In this document: positions 33,193 through 42,767 of the stretch, piece after piece
Numbering within the stretch: position 1 is the first letter of the stretch
Layout: the number at the start of each line of letters is the position of its first letter
Source: an uncultured Muribaculaceae bacterium
GTDB lineage: Bacteria > Bacteroidota > Bacteroidia > Bacteroidales > Muribaculaceae
Assembly: GCA_910583795.1 (NCBI GenBank)
Contig: CAJTZQ010000018.1
Span: 1 to 52,796 of the forward strand
Direction of reading: 5' to 3'
DNA: 52,796 nucleotides
The notes under the pieces: generated by a model
Database searches by the model: none
The model's input: the letters and a program-made list of their open reading frames with translations, nothing else
Told to the model about the DNA's origin: nothing
Translations under genes and position numbers: made by a program

Positions 33193-34205
33193 ACCATGAC
33201 TCTGGAATATGGTGGGAGTGAAAGATCACAGTATTGTTTGGAGAGATACTTAAAATATCCTGCTGCCGCAACCATGGCGGCATTGTCGGTTGTGAAAATT
33301 CTTTCGGGTATCCAAGCCTTTATTTTGCGCTTGTCACAGAATTTTTGTATCGCATCCCTTACTCCAGAGTTGGCGGAAACGCCTCCTCCGATTGCCAGAT
33401 GTTTGACTTCCTTCAATTGCGGAGTTTTTGCGAGTTTGTCTAAGAGAATGTCAATGATGGTGGATTGAAGAGATGCCGCGAGATCAGCGAGATTTTCCTT
33501 AATGAATTCCGGATTGTTTTTTAGCCCGTCACGAACTGTGTAAAGGAATGAAGTCTTAAGCCCGCTGAAAGAATAGTCGAGACCTGGGATGTGAGGCTTG
33601 CTGAATTTATAGGCATCCGGATTACCTTCTTTTGCGAGGCGATCTATATGGGGACCTCCGGGGTAGGGCAGACCCATCACCTTCGCGCATTTGTCGAAAG
33701 CTTCTCCTGCGGCGTCATCGATTGTCTTTCCAATGATCTCCATGTCGTAGGGGCTTCTAACCATTACAATCTGAGAGTTGCCTCCAGAAATGAGAAGACA
33801 TAGGAAAGGAAATTCAGGGACATCGTCAGACTCTTCTCTTTTTATAAAATGAGAAAGAACATGCGCATGAAGGTGGTTCACATCCAGAAGCGGGATATTA
33901 AGCCCGATAGCCATTCCTTTGGCAAAAGAAGTGCCGACAAGAAGAGATCCGAGAAGCCCCGGTCCACGAGTGAAGGCTATTGCGGAAAGGTCTTTTTTAT
34001 CTATCCCTGCCTGACGCAAAGCCTCGCTTACAACCGGCACAATATTTTGCTGATGCGCTCTGGAAGCAAGCTCCGGCACGACACCTCCGAAAGCTTCGTG
34101 CACTTTCTGACTGGCAATGACATTACTCTTCAAGCAGCCGTCACATATCACGGCTGCCGAAGTGTCGTCGCAAGAAGATTCAATACCGAGAATATAGATG
34201 CTCAT
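33189..34205 (-). CDS. tsaD: tRNA N6-adenosine threonylcarbamoyltransferase
   Basis: TsaD transfers the threonylcarbamoyl group to A37 of ANN-decoding tRNAs. The 338-residue protein begins MSIYILGIESSCDDTSAAVI and has the metal-binding NHLHAHVLSH, the GGNSQIVMV loop, and AIGGGVSANSGVRD with FTTDNAAMVAAAG near the end. The ATG at 34205 is chosen since a strong promoter lies between it and the next in-frame ATG upstream. It is followed by the short cinA with a four-base overlap. Confidence 0.96.
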   Translation of the reverse strand: MSIYILGIESSCDDTSAAVICDGCLKSNVIASQKVHEAFGGVVPELASRAHQQNIVPVVSEALRQAGIDKKDLSAIAFTRGPGLLGSLLVGTSFAKGMAIGLNIPLLDVNHLHAHVLSHFIKREESDDVPEFPFLCLLISGGNSQIVMVRSPYDMEIIGKTIDDAAGEAFDKCAKVMGLPYPGGPHIDRLAKEGNPDAYKFSKPHIPGLDYSFSGLKTSFLYTVRDGLKNNPEFIKENLADLAASLQSTIIDILLDKLAKTPQLKEVKHLAIGGGVSANSGVRDAIQKFCDKRKIKAWIPERIFTTDNAAMVAAAGYFKYLSKQYCDLSLPPYSRVMV

Positions 34206-34225
34206 TTGAACTTTTAATTTAATTA

Positions 34226-34256
34226 CAAAGGTAGTTGATTTAGTTGGAATGACAAA
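34226..34256 (-). promoter_or_regulatory. Promoter of tsaD-cinA
   Basis: TTTG (34253-34256), 19 bases, TACCTTTG (34226-34233) on the minus strand, 20 bases upstream of the ATG at 34205. Confidence 0.8.
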
Positions 34257-34317
34257 ATACAAGTTTTGCATTTATATATTATTATTTGTGGATTACTATG
34301 ATTTGAGGAATTTTGAT

Positions 34318-34325
34318 TACTTTTG
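34318..34325 (+). promoter_or_regulatory. -7 promoter box of the tamB-like gene
   Basis: TACTTTTG matches TAnnTTTG. It would start transcription near 34332, which makes the ATG at 34370 the best-placed start. No good -33 box at the right spacing. Confidence 0.45.
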
Positions 34326-34369
34326 CATTAGTTTTGACAACTATGCCTTTCATGAAGGTGGATTGGAAC

Positions 34370-37300
34370 ATGAAAATATTACGAAACATTTATAAGGTGG
34401 CGAGGAGCCTTCTTTTTTCGGTGATTACATTTGTTGCCGTAGTCTACCTTATATCATATATTCTTCTTTCAGTTCCTGCAATCCAAAACGATATTAAAAG
34501 TCTTGCAGAAAGAGAGGCGTCGAAGTTCCTTTGTGGCGAAGTCAGGATTGAAATGCTTACCTTGCGCCCTTTTAATGAATTGATTTTAAGTGGAGTGGAT
34601 GTCTTTGCTCCGGAACATGCCCAATGTCTGCATATTGAGACATTAGGTGCAGGAATTAATTTGACAAAACTCATAAAAGGCGACGGAATAGAATTTTCTT
34701 ATGGTGAGATCATCGGACTTGATGCTATAATATCACAAAAGCTTCCTGATTCTCCGCTAAATATTCAGTTTATTATAGATGCTTTTAAACCGAAAGATAA
34801 AAATAAGCCACCAACAAAATTTGATGTCAATCTGCGTAATGTTGTGTTGCGAAGATGTGGACTGACCTTCGATAAATTGTGGCAACCGGTTGATTCAATA
34901 ATTGAAAAAACGGACTTTAACCATCTGAAAATATATGATTTAAAAGCGGATGTGGCGTTTCCTCAGCTTAAGAATGATGATTTCAAAATTGATCTGCGAA
35001 GGCTTTCTTTTAAAGTGTCAGGAGGTTTGGTGGTAGACAAAATGGCATTCAGGACCCATATTACGCCGCAGTCAATATCTATTGTTGATTTTGTGCTTCG
35101 GCTGCCTTCTTCTGAAATCAGGCCATCCGACATTACTTTAAGATTCGATGGCTTTTCTAATATAAAAAAATCGTTGAATGAAAGTGATCATCATTTGATT
35201 CTTATCAATAATAAGGTATCCTTGTCTGATTTCGGCTGGATAATACCGGAATTTAGACGATATCCTCAACCCTTTGACTTGTCGTTGGACATAAGCGGGA
35301 CATTGCCGGATATATCACTGAATAATTTCTCACTAAAGAACAGGAATGACATAGACTTGAGTGTGACGGGAAAAATTGAACGTCTGACTGATATCAAAAA
35401 GGCTTCCTTTTCTTTAGATAATGTAAATTTCAATATATCAAAATATGGTCTGACGGAAGTGAAAAAATGGATTCCTTCGCTTCCCGATAATGTTTCTGCA
35501 ATTATTTCCAATATAGAGCAGTTTGAGTTGTCAGCCACGGCTTCAGGTGATGTTGAATCCGGTATATATGATATGGATTGTCATGTCCTGACAGGGTGTG
35601 GCGACCTATTTGTGGTGGGAAATACCAAAGAATTTAGAAAAGGTGAGGGAAGATTCAACACAGAGATCACGGCAGAAAATTTTAATGTCGGCAAGCTCTT
35701 GGGGAAGGGTAAAGTGGGCAATATAAATTTTTCTGCCAGTGCCGGAGGAGAGGTGAAAGGGAAAGATGTTGACGGTGAAGCTGATATATATATATCGGAA
35801 ATAGAGTTTGACGGAAAAACTCTTGAAGGTATAACAGCATTGGTTATAAAGAATGGCAAAGATTATGATGGCAATGTAACCGTAGAAAATGATGTTGCGT
35901 CTTTCGAGGCTTCCACATCTCTTCATTGGGAAGAGGGAGGATCTTGGATTAATATTGAGAGCGATATAGATTATTTTTACCCTTCATACATCGGATTACT
36001 TCCTAAATATGACGGATATTGTCTTGAAGGAAGATTGAATGCGGAATTGGAGGGCAGTTCTGTTGATGATATTACAGGTGATATCAGACTTACTGATTTG
36101 AAGTTCCTTTCAAAGGCAAATGAGGGCATTTCTCTTGACCATCTGATTATAAAGTCGAGTGATGAAGATGAATATTCCCGCCATATTTCAATAACAAGTG
36201 ATTGGGTTGACGGGGAAATGTCTGGCAATTTCAAGATGGCGGAGATCAAAAAAGAGTTGATCGCCATGGCTTCATCGGTATTCCCAAGTTTGATGGCAGA
36301 AAATAGGTCTGATTTAGAGTTCCATTCTGACTTAGACTTTTCATTTCTTATTAAAGCTGACAATAGTCTTACAGAATTTTTCAACCTGCCGTTCAGGATT
36401 CTTGTGCCTGTCCCTATAGATGGAATGGTCAATGGCACGGAAAATAGGGCATCGCTCACTGTGGATATTCCTTATTTGCAGCAAGGAAAAAACAAACTAT
36501 TGCGTGATAATCGCCTTACGGTTGAACTTGATGGCGTTAAAAAAACTGTTAATGTCGATGCTGCCACAACTTTCCCCATAAAGAAAGGTGAACTTGCTGT
36601 AAATGTCAATTTGTTTGGGCAGGAAGACAAAGTTTTTGCCGATATAGATTGGGTCAACACTGAAAATAGCAATTTTAAGGGATTGTTGTCTCTTGGGGCA
36701 TTGCTTAGTAAAAGTGAATTGACTTCCAAACCTGAAATATCGCTCGATATAAATCCATCGATATTCAATATGGGGACCGCGAAATGGAACATCGACAAAG
36801 GTAGAATATGTTATGCCGATAACGTCATAGATGTAGACGGCATCAAGATCTGGCATGATGACCAATTTGTGGAAATCGATGGCACGGCATCAGCTTTGCC
36901 TACAGATACAGTCTCGATTAAGCTCGCCTCTATTGATTTAGATTATGTTTTTGAAACACTAAATATTAATTATGTGACCTTCGGTGGTCTTGCAACCGGA
37001 GATATAACCGCGAGCGGAGCATTGAGTAAAGAGCCTGTGGCTCTTACGGATAATTTGTCTGTTGATAAGTTCACTTATAATGGCTCCCTCCTTGGAGACG
37101 CAAAAATCAAAAGTAAGTGGGACAATGAAGAAAAGGAGGTGACGATATATGCTGATATCTTTGATGGTGGGAAAAAGCGGGCTGTCATTGATGGCGGCAT
37201 TTGGGTGACGAGAGATTCATTGAGTTTCGGAATAGATGCTGATCGTGTTCCTGTAGGATTTCTTGCACCTTTTATGAGTGCTTTTTCATCAGATGTGAAA

Positions 37301-38971
37301 GGGTATGCAAGCGGAAATGCAAAGCTATTCGGCACTTTCAGTGACATTGATTTAACAGGCAAGATTCTTGGAGACTCGATTGCCCTAAAATTGGATTACA
37401 CCAATACATATTATCATGGCACCGATTCGGTTATCTTGAATCCCGGCAGAATTGTCATTCCATCGTTCAGGTTGTATGATCGCGCAGGAAATTCTGCATT
37501 ATTGACAGGAGAGCTGACACACCGTTATTTTCATGATCCGTCGTTCACGTTCAGGATAAGCGACGCCAAGGGCCTGTTATGTTATGATACCGATCAAAAA
37601 ATGAATCCTGACTGGTATGGCACTATATATGGAAACGGGGGAGCAATTGTGCGTGGTTGGCCCGGGACAGTTTCTGTATCTGTCGACATGGCGGTGGCAG
37701 ACAAATCCACTTTCACATTCGTTCTTAATGACACAGAAGCCGCCGTAGACTACCATTTTCTTACATTTACAGACAGAAGAAAAGAAGAAATGGAGAAATT
37801 ATCTGTCGATAGTGTGTCGGATGTGCTCGCTGCTTTCAGAAAAAAAGTGGAGAAAGGAGATGATGTGCCCACACGCTTTCTGATGGATATAAGATGTTCC
37901 GTCACTCCGTCTGCGGTCATGACTCTTGTGATGGATCCGGTTGCCGGTGATAAGATAACTGCTCGCGGCAACGGGGCTCTTCAATTAGATTATGAATCAG
38001 ATTCCGATGATATTCAAATGCTTGGGAAGTACACACTTACCGAGGGATCTTATAATTTCTCTTTACAGGATTTGATTCTGCGCAACTTTACGATACTTCC
38101 GGGAAGCAGTATATCATTTAACGGAGATCCTTTAAATGCCAATCTTGACATAACTGCAAGCTATAGGGTCAATACAAATCTTTCGGATCTCGATAAAAGT
38201 TTTTCAACTGATCCTGAGCTTGCACGGACAAATGTGCCTGTTGACGCACTCCTGATGGTTAAAGGAGATATGCAACAGCCTGATATCACGTTTGACATAG
38301 ATCTCCCGACACTTACACAAGACGTTGAGAGGAAGGTGAAAAGTATCATTTCCACAGATGATATGATGAGCCGCCAGATAATATACCTGCTTGCGTTAAA
38401 CAGGTTCTACACTCCGGAATATATGGGGTCTTCGAGCAATGGAAGCGAGTTGGCAGCTGTGGCTTCCACTACCTTGTCTTCGCAGTTGTCTAACATGATC
38501 GGTCAGCTTACGGATAAATTCACACTTGCGCCATCTTTTAGAAGTGACAAGGGCGATTTCTCAGATCTTGAGGTCGATGTCGCGCTTTCGTCAAGATTAT
38601 TGAACAACCGATTGCTTGTCAACGGTAATTTTGGGTATAGAGATAAGAGTACATCCACCACAACGTTTGTGGGTGACTTTGATATTGAATATCTTTTGAG
38701 CCGTAATGGAAACCTCAGGCTTAAGGCATACAACCATTTTAACGACCAGAATTATTATCTTAGGGAAGCATTGACTACACAGGGACTTGGAGTGGTCTAT
38801 AGAAGGGATTTTGATAATCCTTTTACATTCCTGAAAAAACGTAAGAAGCAAAAAAATGATGGTTCATTGCCTGTCGGTAGCAGACAGTTGTTCACAACAC
38901 CTGTAGATACAATAAACCGAATGGATTCTGATTCGATATCACACAAAAAATCTCAAAATGATAAAAACTGA
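34370..38971 (+). CDS. TamB-like translocation and assembly module protein (DUF490)
   Basis: This very large protein (about 1533 residues) has an N-terminal membrane anchor (about 12-35, LLFSVITFVAVVYLISYILL), a long series of beta-strand-rich repeats typical of AsmA/TamB bridge proteins, and a C-terminal DUF490 domain (about 1150-1500) with LQLDYESDSDDIQMLGKYTLTEG split around residue 1210 and LNANLDITASYRV. Such proteins span the periplasm and support outer-membrane protein assembly and lipid transport. ATGs at 34343 and 34352 are alternatives. No tamA neighbour is present. The protein ends in a charged Lys/Ser tail. Confidence 0.88.
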   Translation: MKILRNIYKVARSLLFSVITFVAVVYLISYILLSVPAIQNDIKSLAEREASKFLCGEVRIEMLTLRPFNELILSGVDVFAPEHAQCLHIETLGAGINLTKLIKGDGIEFSYGEIIGLDAIISQKLPDSPLNIQFIIDAFKPKDKNKPPTKFDVNLRNVVLRRCGLTFDKLWQPVDSIIEKTDFNHLKIYDLKADVAFPQLKNDDFKIDLRRLSFKVSGGLVVDKMAFRTHITPQSISIVDFVLRLPSSEIRPSDITLRFDGFSNIKKSLNESDHHLILINNKVSLSDFGWIIPEFRRYPQPFDLSLDISGTLPDISLNNFSLKNRNDIDLSVTGKIERLTDIKKASFSLDNVNFNISKYGLTEVKKWIPSLPDNVSAIISNIEQFELSATASGDVESGIYDMDCHVLTGCGDLFVVGNTKEFRKGEGRFNTEITAENFNVGKLLGKGKVGNINFSASAGGEVKGKDVDGEADIYISEIEFDGKTLEGITALVIKNGKDYDGNVTVENDVASFEASTSLHWEEGGSWINIESDIDYFYPSYIGLLPKYDGYCLEGRLNAELEGSSVDDITGDIRLTDLKFLSKANEGISLDHLIIKSSDEDEYSRHISITSDWVDGEMSGNFKMAEIKKELIAMASSVFPSLMAENRSDLEFHSDLDFSFLIKADNSLTEFFNLPFRILVPVPIDGMVNGTENRASLTVDIPYLQQGKNKLLRDNRLTVELDGVKKTVNVDAATTFPIKKGELAVNVNLFGQEDKVFADIDWVNTENSNFKGLLSLGALLSKSELTSKPEISLDINPSIFNMGTAKWNIDKGRICYADNVIDVDGIKIWHDDQFVEIDGTASALPTDTVSIKLASIDLDYVFETLNINYVTFGGLATGDITASGALSKEPVALTDNLSVDKFTYNGSLLGDAKIKSKWDNEEKEVTIYADIFDGGKKRAVIDGGIWVTRDSLSFGIDADRVPVGFLAPFMSAFSSDVKGYASGNAKLFGTFSDIDLTGKILGDSIALKLDYTNTYYHGTDSVILNPGRIVIPSFRLYDRAGNSALLTGELTHRYFHDPSFTFRISDAKGLLCYDTDQKMNPDWYGTIYGNGGAIVRGWPGTVSVSVDMAVADKSTFTFVLNDTEAAVDYHFLTFTDRRKEEMEKLSVDSVSDVLAAFRKKVEKGDDVPTRFLMDIRCSVTPSAVMTLVMDPVAGDKITARGNGALQLDYESDSDDIQMLGKYTLTEGSYNFSLQDLILRNFTILPGSSISFNGDPLNANLDITASYRVNTNLSDLDKSFSTDPELARTNVPVDALLMVKGDMQQPDITFDIDLPTLTQDVERKVKSIISTDDMMSRQIIYLLALNRFYTPEYMGSSSNGSELAAVASTTLSSQLSNMIGQLTDKFTLAPSFRSDKGDFSDLEVDVALSSRLLNNRLLVNGNFGYRDKSTSTTTFVGDFDIEYLLSRNGNLRLKAYNHFNDQNYYLREALTTQGLGVVYRRDFDNPFTFLKKRKKQKNDGSLPVGSRQLFTTPVDTINRMDSDSISHKKSQNDKN

Positions 38972-39010
38972 CTTGATGACATGTTATCAATGTCTGAAAA
39001 TTTGAATGAT

Positions 39011-39042
39011 TTTGGAAACGTGGCTAACTTTTATTATTTTTG
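39011..39042 (+). promoter_or_regulatory. Promoter of the patatin gene
   Basis: TTTG (39011-39014), 20 bases, TATTTTTG (39035-39042), about 70 bases upstream of the ATG. Confidence 0.75.
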
Positions 39043-39112
39043 CGATATGAAATAGACGTGAGATTAATTTATCAGGTGTTAAACTCATGATTTCTCTTTC
39101 AGATAAGTTTTT

Positions 39113-39919
39113 ATGGCATGGAAAATTGAAGGCATACTTGAGCGTCTCGGCATCCGGCAGGGTAATACTGTAGGTCTTGCGCTCAGCGGAGGTGGAGCAA
39201 GAGGTTTCTCTCATATCGGTGTGTTGATGGCTTTTGAATATTTCGGCATCCATCCCGATATAATGTCGGGGGTATCTGCCGGTTCGATCGCTGCGGCATT
39301 ATATGGTGCAGGATTAAGTCCGCAAGACATAATAGAATGTTTCACATATGCCTCCAAGTTTGGCGATTTCACTGAATGGTCACTTCCAAAAGAGGGGTTT
39401 ATGAAGCTCGATCGATTCGGAAAACTCCTTGAAAGCTGGTTACCTGTAAAAAATCTGGAGGATATGAAAATACCGACAGTGATTTGTGCTACAGACCTTG
39501 ACCATGGAAATTCCGTAGGGTGGGGAAAAGGAGAGATTGTTCCCCGCGTATTGGCGTCGTGCAGCATACCGATAATATTTAATCCGGTTAGGATTAAAGG
39601 GGTGAATTATGTCGACGGGGGTGTGCTGAGAAATCTGCCGGCTTGGGCTATCCGGGATTATTGCGACAATCTCTATGGCTGTAATTGCAGCCCTATGAAA
39701 AAAAGAAATACTAACAAAATGTCGATTATCGACATTACATATAGAACATTCCATCTGATGATGAAATCCAACACTCCGCAAGATCTTCGTCTTTGTGATC
39801 ATGTAATTGAGATCGAAAGTCTGTCTAACGTTCGTACTTTTGATCTTTCAAGCATGAAAAAAGGCGTCACGGCCGGATATGATGCCGCATGCCGGGTATT
39901 GGAACAGGTAAAAAAATAA
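39113..39919 (+). CDS. Patatin-like phospholipase family protein
   Basis: The 268-residue protein has the oxyanion-hole loop SGGGARGFSHIG (26-31), the nucleophile motif GVSAG (Ser55) and the catalytic-dyad Asp in YVDGG (Asp168), a full RssA-like patatin set. It has no signal peptide and is probably a cytoplasmic acyl hydrolase; the lipid substrate is unknown. It is 10 bases upstream of the GH13 gene and likely co-transcribed with it. Confidence 0.9.
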   Translation: MAWKIEGILERLGIRQGNTVGLALSGGGARGFSHIGVLMAFEYFGIHPDIMSGVSAGSIAAALYGAGLSPQDIIECFTYASKFGDFTEWSLPKEGFMKLDRFGKLLESWLPVKNLEDMKIPTVICATDLDHGNSVGWGKGEIVPRVLASCSIPIIFNPVRIKGVNYVDGGVLRNLPAWAIRDYCDNLYGCNCSPMKKRNTNKMSIIDITYRTFHLMMKSNTPQDLRLCDHVIEIESLSNVRTFDLSSMKKGVTAGYDAACRVLEQVKK

Positions 39920-39929
39920 CTGACCGAAC

Positions 39930-41684
39930 ATGAGCGATTCAAAAGAAAGACTTATCATTTATCAACTATTCCCTCGCATATTTGCGAACCAGAATCCGAA
40001 TTGTGTGCCTTGGGGCACTCTCAAGCAGAATGGTAGCGGCAAGTTTAATGATTTCACTCCCCACATTCTTCAATCAATAAAAGAGCTGGGAGTGAATTGT
40101 CTGTGGCTTACAGGAGTTATAGAGCATGCCACAAAGACTGATTTCAGCAAATACGGTATTGCTCCGGATAATCCAAATGTTGTCAAGGGGGAGGCTGGAT
40201 CTCCTTATGCAATCAAGGATTATTATGACGTGGATCCTGCTCTTGCTGTCTCTATTCCAGACAGGATGAAAGAATTTGAGTCTCTCGTGAAGCGTATTCA
40301 TGCAGAGAAAATGAAAGTGCTCATTGATTTTGTGCCTAACCACACTGCAAGGGTATACCATTCAGATGTTGCTCCTGCCGGAATAGAAGATTTCGGCAAA
40401 TGCGATAACATCAATATGAATTTTACACGTGATAACAACTACTATTATATTTCAAATCAGCAGTTTTATCCGGATTTCGATTTGGGTGCGGAGGGCGATA
40501 GACCATATGTGGAATTTCCGGCTAAAGCCACAGGCAATGATTGTTTCACTGCATTTTGTTCTCGAAATGACTGGTATGAGACGGTCAAACTGAACTATGG
40601 TCATGACTATAATGACAATTCCGACCACTTCTATCCTGTTCCCGACACGTGGATGAAGATGCTTCATATCCTGAGATTCTGGGCGTCGAAAGGTATTGAC
40701 GGATTCCGCTGCGACATGGTGTTTATGGTGCCCCTTGCTTTCTGGCATTGGGCTATACCGCAGGTCAAGAGTCTTTATCCGCATATAATGTTTATCGGAG
40801 AGATTTATGACGTGGGGTTATACAGACCGTTCCTCGACTACGGATGTTTTGATTATCTCTATGATAAGGTCAATCTCTACGATACCCTTGTGGGAATAGA
40901 GACTCACGGATGGAGTGCGGCACAGTTGACAGGATGCTGGCAGACAGTAGACGGCATCGGTGACCGTATGCTTAATTTCCTTGAAAACCATGATGAGGTT
41001 AGGTTCGGATCGAAGGCTTATGCCGGTGACTCTTTACGTGTGATACCTTCGTTGGTGACTTCTTCTATGATTTCAAAAGGTCCTGTCATGATATATTATG
41101 GTCAGGAACTTGGAGAGCAGGCACGCGATCATGAGGGATTTGCCGGAGACAACAACCGCACTACAATCTTCGATTATTGGAGCATCTCTACCATAAGGCG
41201 ATGGATGAACGGAGGTAAATGTGATGACGAATTGCTTTCCCCCCATGAGCGATGGTTGCGCGACGTATATAAGAAAGTTCTTACGTTATGTAATGATCGT
41301 ATCGCATTAAGGGAGGGCGCATTTTTTGATTTGATGTATGCCAACTTACGTCAGCCGGGATTTGACCCGCACAGACATTTTGCATTCCTTAGATATAAGG
41401 GGGATGATGTCCTGCTGATAGTGGTCAATTTTTCTCGGGAAGAATCGCATGTGAACATCATGATTCCAGAACTTGCATTCTCCATGACGGGGATGCAACA
41501 GGGAGAAGTTGTGACACAAGACCTTTTGTGGGGCAAATCTCACAAACTCAAACTGTCTTCCGATTCCACAGTCTCCGTATATCTGAGTTCTGCGGATGCG
41601 GTAGTGCTTCCGGTTGGCAGGCTGAGTCAATTCACGGGCAGTAAAATGTCGGGTTCACAACTTAGAGGAGAAAAGAAATCTTAA
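39930..41684 (+). CDS. GH13 alpha-amylase family protein
   Basis: The 584-residue glycosidase has the barrel motifs VLIDFVPNHTA, GIDGFRCDMV (nucleophile Asp262), MFIGEIYD (acid/base Glu291) and FLENHDEVR (Asp355), so the catalytic triad is complete. It has no signal peptide, suggesting an intracellular enzyme acting on imported malto-oligosaccharides or on glycogen. The C-terminal part (about 480-570) is the usual beta domain. It follows the patatin gene closely. Confidence 0.9.
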   Translation: MSDSKERLIIYQLFPRIFANQNPNCVPWGTLKQNGSGKFNDFTPHILQSIKELGVNCLWLTGVIEHATKTDFSKYGIAPDNPNVVKGEAGSPYAIKDYYDVDPALAVSIPDRMKEFESLVKRIHAEKMKVLIDFVPNHTARVYHSDVAPAGIEDFGKCDNINMNFTRDNNYYYISNQQFYPDFDLGAEGDRPYVEFPAKATGNDCFTAFCSRNDWYETVKLNYGHDYNDNSDHFYPVPDTWMKMLHILRFWASKGIDGFRCDMVFMVPLAFWHWAIPQVKSLYPHIMFIGEIYDVGLYRPFLDYGCFDYLYDKVNLYDTLVGIETHGWSAAQLTGCWQTVDGIGDRMLNFLENHDEVRFGSKAYAGDSLRVIPSLVTSSMISKGPVMIYYGQELGEQARDHEGFAGDNNRTTIFDYWSISTIRRWMNGGKCDDELLSPHERWLRDVYKKVLTLCNDRIALREGAFFDLMYANLRQPGFDPHRHFAFLRYKGDDVLLIVVNFSREESHVNIMIPELAFSMTGMQQGEVVTQDLLWGKSHKLKLSSDSTVSVYLSSADAVVLPVGRLSQFTGSKMSGSQLRGEKKS

Positions 41685-41714
41685 TGAAATTGCGGTTTTT
41701 TCAAAAATTAGTTC

Positions 41715-41722
41715 TAATTTTG
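41715..41722 (+). promoter_or_regulatory. -7 promoter box of prs
   Basis: TAATTTTG, 27 bases upstream of the prs ATG; the -33 box is only a partial TTG. Confidence 0.5.
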
Positions 41723-41748
41723 TAAACCAATTTTTACCAATCCATATC

Positions 41749-42693
41749 ATGAGCAATTATCTTCCGCCCATCAAAGTGTTTGCAGGCACGAAAAGTCATT
41801 ATCTTGGAGAGTCTATCTGCAAAGACTTGGGCATAGAGTTAGGCAAAATGAAGATTGAGACTTTTGCCGATGGAGAGTTCGAAGTTTCGTTCGAAGAATC
41901 AATCCGCGGCTCTGAAGTCTATCTTGTTCAGTCTACATTCCCCAACACAGACAATCTGATGGAGCTTCTCCTGATGATTGATGCTGCAAAGAGAGCTTCA
42001 GCGGCAACTATTGTGGCTGTGATTCCCTATTTCGGCTGGGCACGTCAGGATCGTAAAGACAAGCCGAGAGTGTCGATAGCCGCAAAACTTGTGGCAGATC
42101 TTCTCAGTGTGGCGGGCATTGACCGTCTTATCACAATGGATCTCCATGCCGACCAGATTCAGGGATTTTTCAATGTCCCTGTAGATCATCTCTATGCGTC
42201 ATCTATTTTTATCCCTTACATCGAAAGTCTGCATCTAAAGGATCTCGTTATAGCGTCTCCTGACGTTGGTGGTGCCAAAAGGGCGAATTCTTATGCAAAA
42301 TATTTTGATGTACCTCTTGTGCTCTGCCATAAACAGCGTGCAAAAGCAAATGTGGTTGAGAAGATGACTGTAATCGGAGATGTGACAGGCAAGAATGTAG
42401 TTCTTGTTGATGATATCAGCGACACTGCAGGCACTATCACTAAGGCTGCTGATCTTCTTATTGAAAACGGTGCTACGTCAGTGAGGGCGTTATGTAGCCA
42501 CGCCGTGATGAGTGATCCAGCCACAGACCGTATTAAGGCTTCGGGACTCACCGAGATTGTGTTCACTGATTCTATCCCCTACGGAAGAGATAATGACAAA
42601 GCTGTTGTCCTTCCTGTAGCAAAACTGTTTGCAGATACAATCAGACGTATCCACAATAATCAGTCTATTTCTTCGCAATATCTTTTCAAATAA
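41749..42693 (+). CDS. prs: Ribose-phosphate pyrophosphokinase
   Basis: Prs makes PRPP from ribose 5-phosphate and ATP for nucleotide, histidine and NAD synthesis. The 314-residue enzyme has FADGEFEVSFEESIRG, YFGWARQDRKDKPR, TMDLHADQIQGFFNVPVDHL (metal and ATP site, split over 130-150) and the PRPP loop VVLVDDISDTAGTI. It is a single-gene unit closed by a large palindrome. Confidence 0.97.
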   Translation: MSNYLPPIKVFAGTKSHYLGESICKDLGIELGKMKIETFADGEFEVSFEESIRGSEVYLVQSTFPNTDNLMELLLMIDAAKRASAATIVAVIPYFGWARQDRKDKPRVSIAAKLVADLLSVAGIDRLITMDLHADQIQGFFNVPVDHLYASSIFIPYIESLHLKDLVIASPDVGGAKRANSYAKYFDVPLVLCHKQRAKANVVEKMTVIGDVTGKNVVLVDDISDTAGTITKAADLLIENGATSVRALCSHAVMSDPATDRIKASGLTEIVFTDSIPYGRDNDKAVVLPVAKLFADTIRRIHNNQSISSQYLFK

Positions 42694-42702
42694 TTATTGA
42701 GG

Positions 42703-42760
42703 AATAAAACACCAAAGGGGCGGAGACTCGCGCGAGTCTCCGCCCCTTTGGTGTTTTATT
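42703..42760. terminator. Bidirectional terminator, 58-bp perfect palindrome
   Basis: Bases 42703-42731 are the exact reverse complement of 42732-42760, with no unpaired loop base. The centre reads CTCGCGCGAG, the arms are GC-rich and the ends are A/T runs. It lies between convergent prs and GH2 genes. Confidence 0.85.
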
Positions 42761-42767
42761 GTTGCGA

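Noticed and set aside
33193..33500. Plus-strand frame overlapping the 3' end of tsaD
   Set aside because: Antisense to the conserved FTTDNAAMVAAAG region of tsaD; no support.
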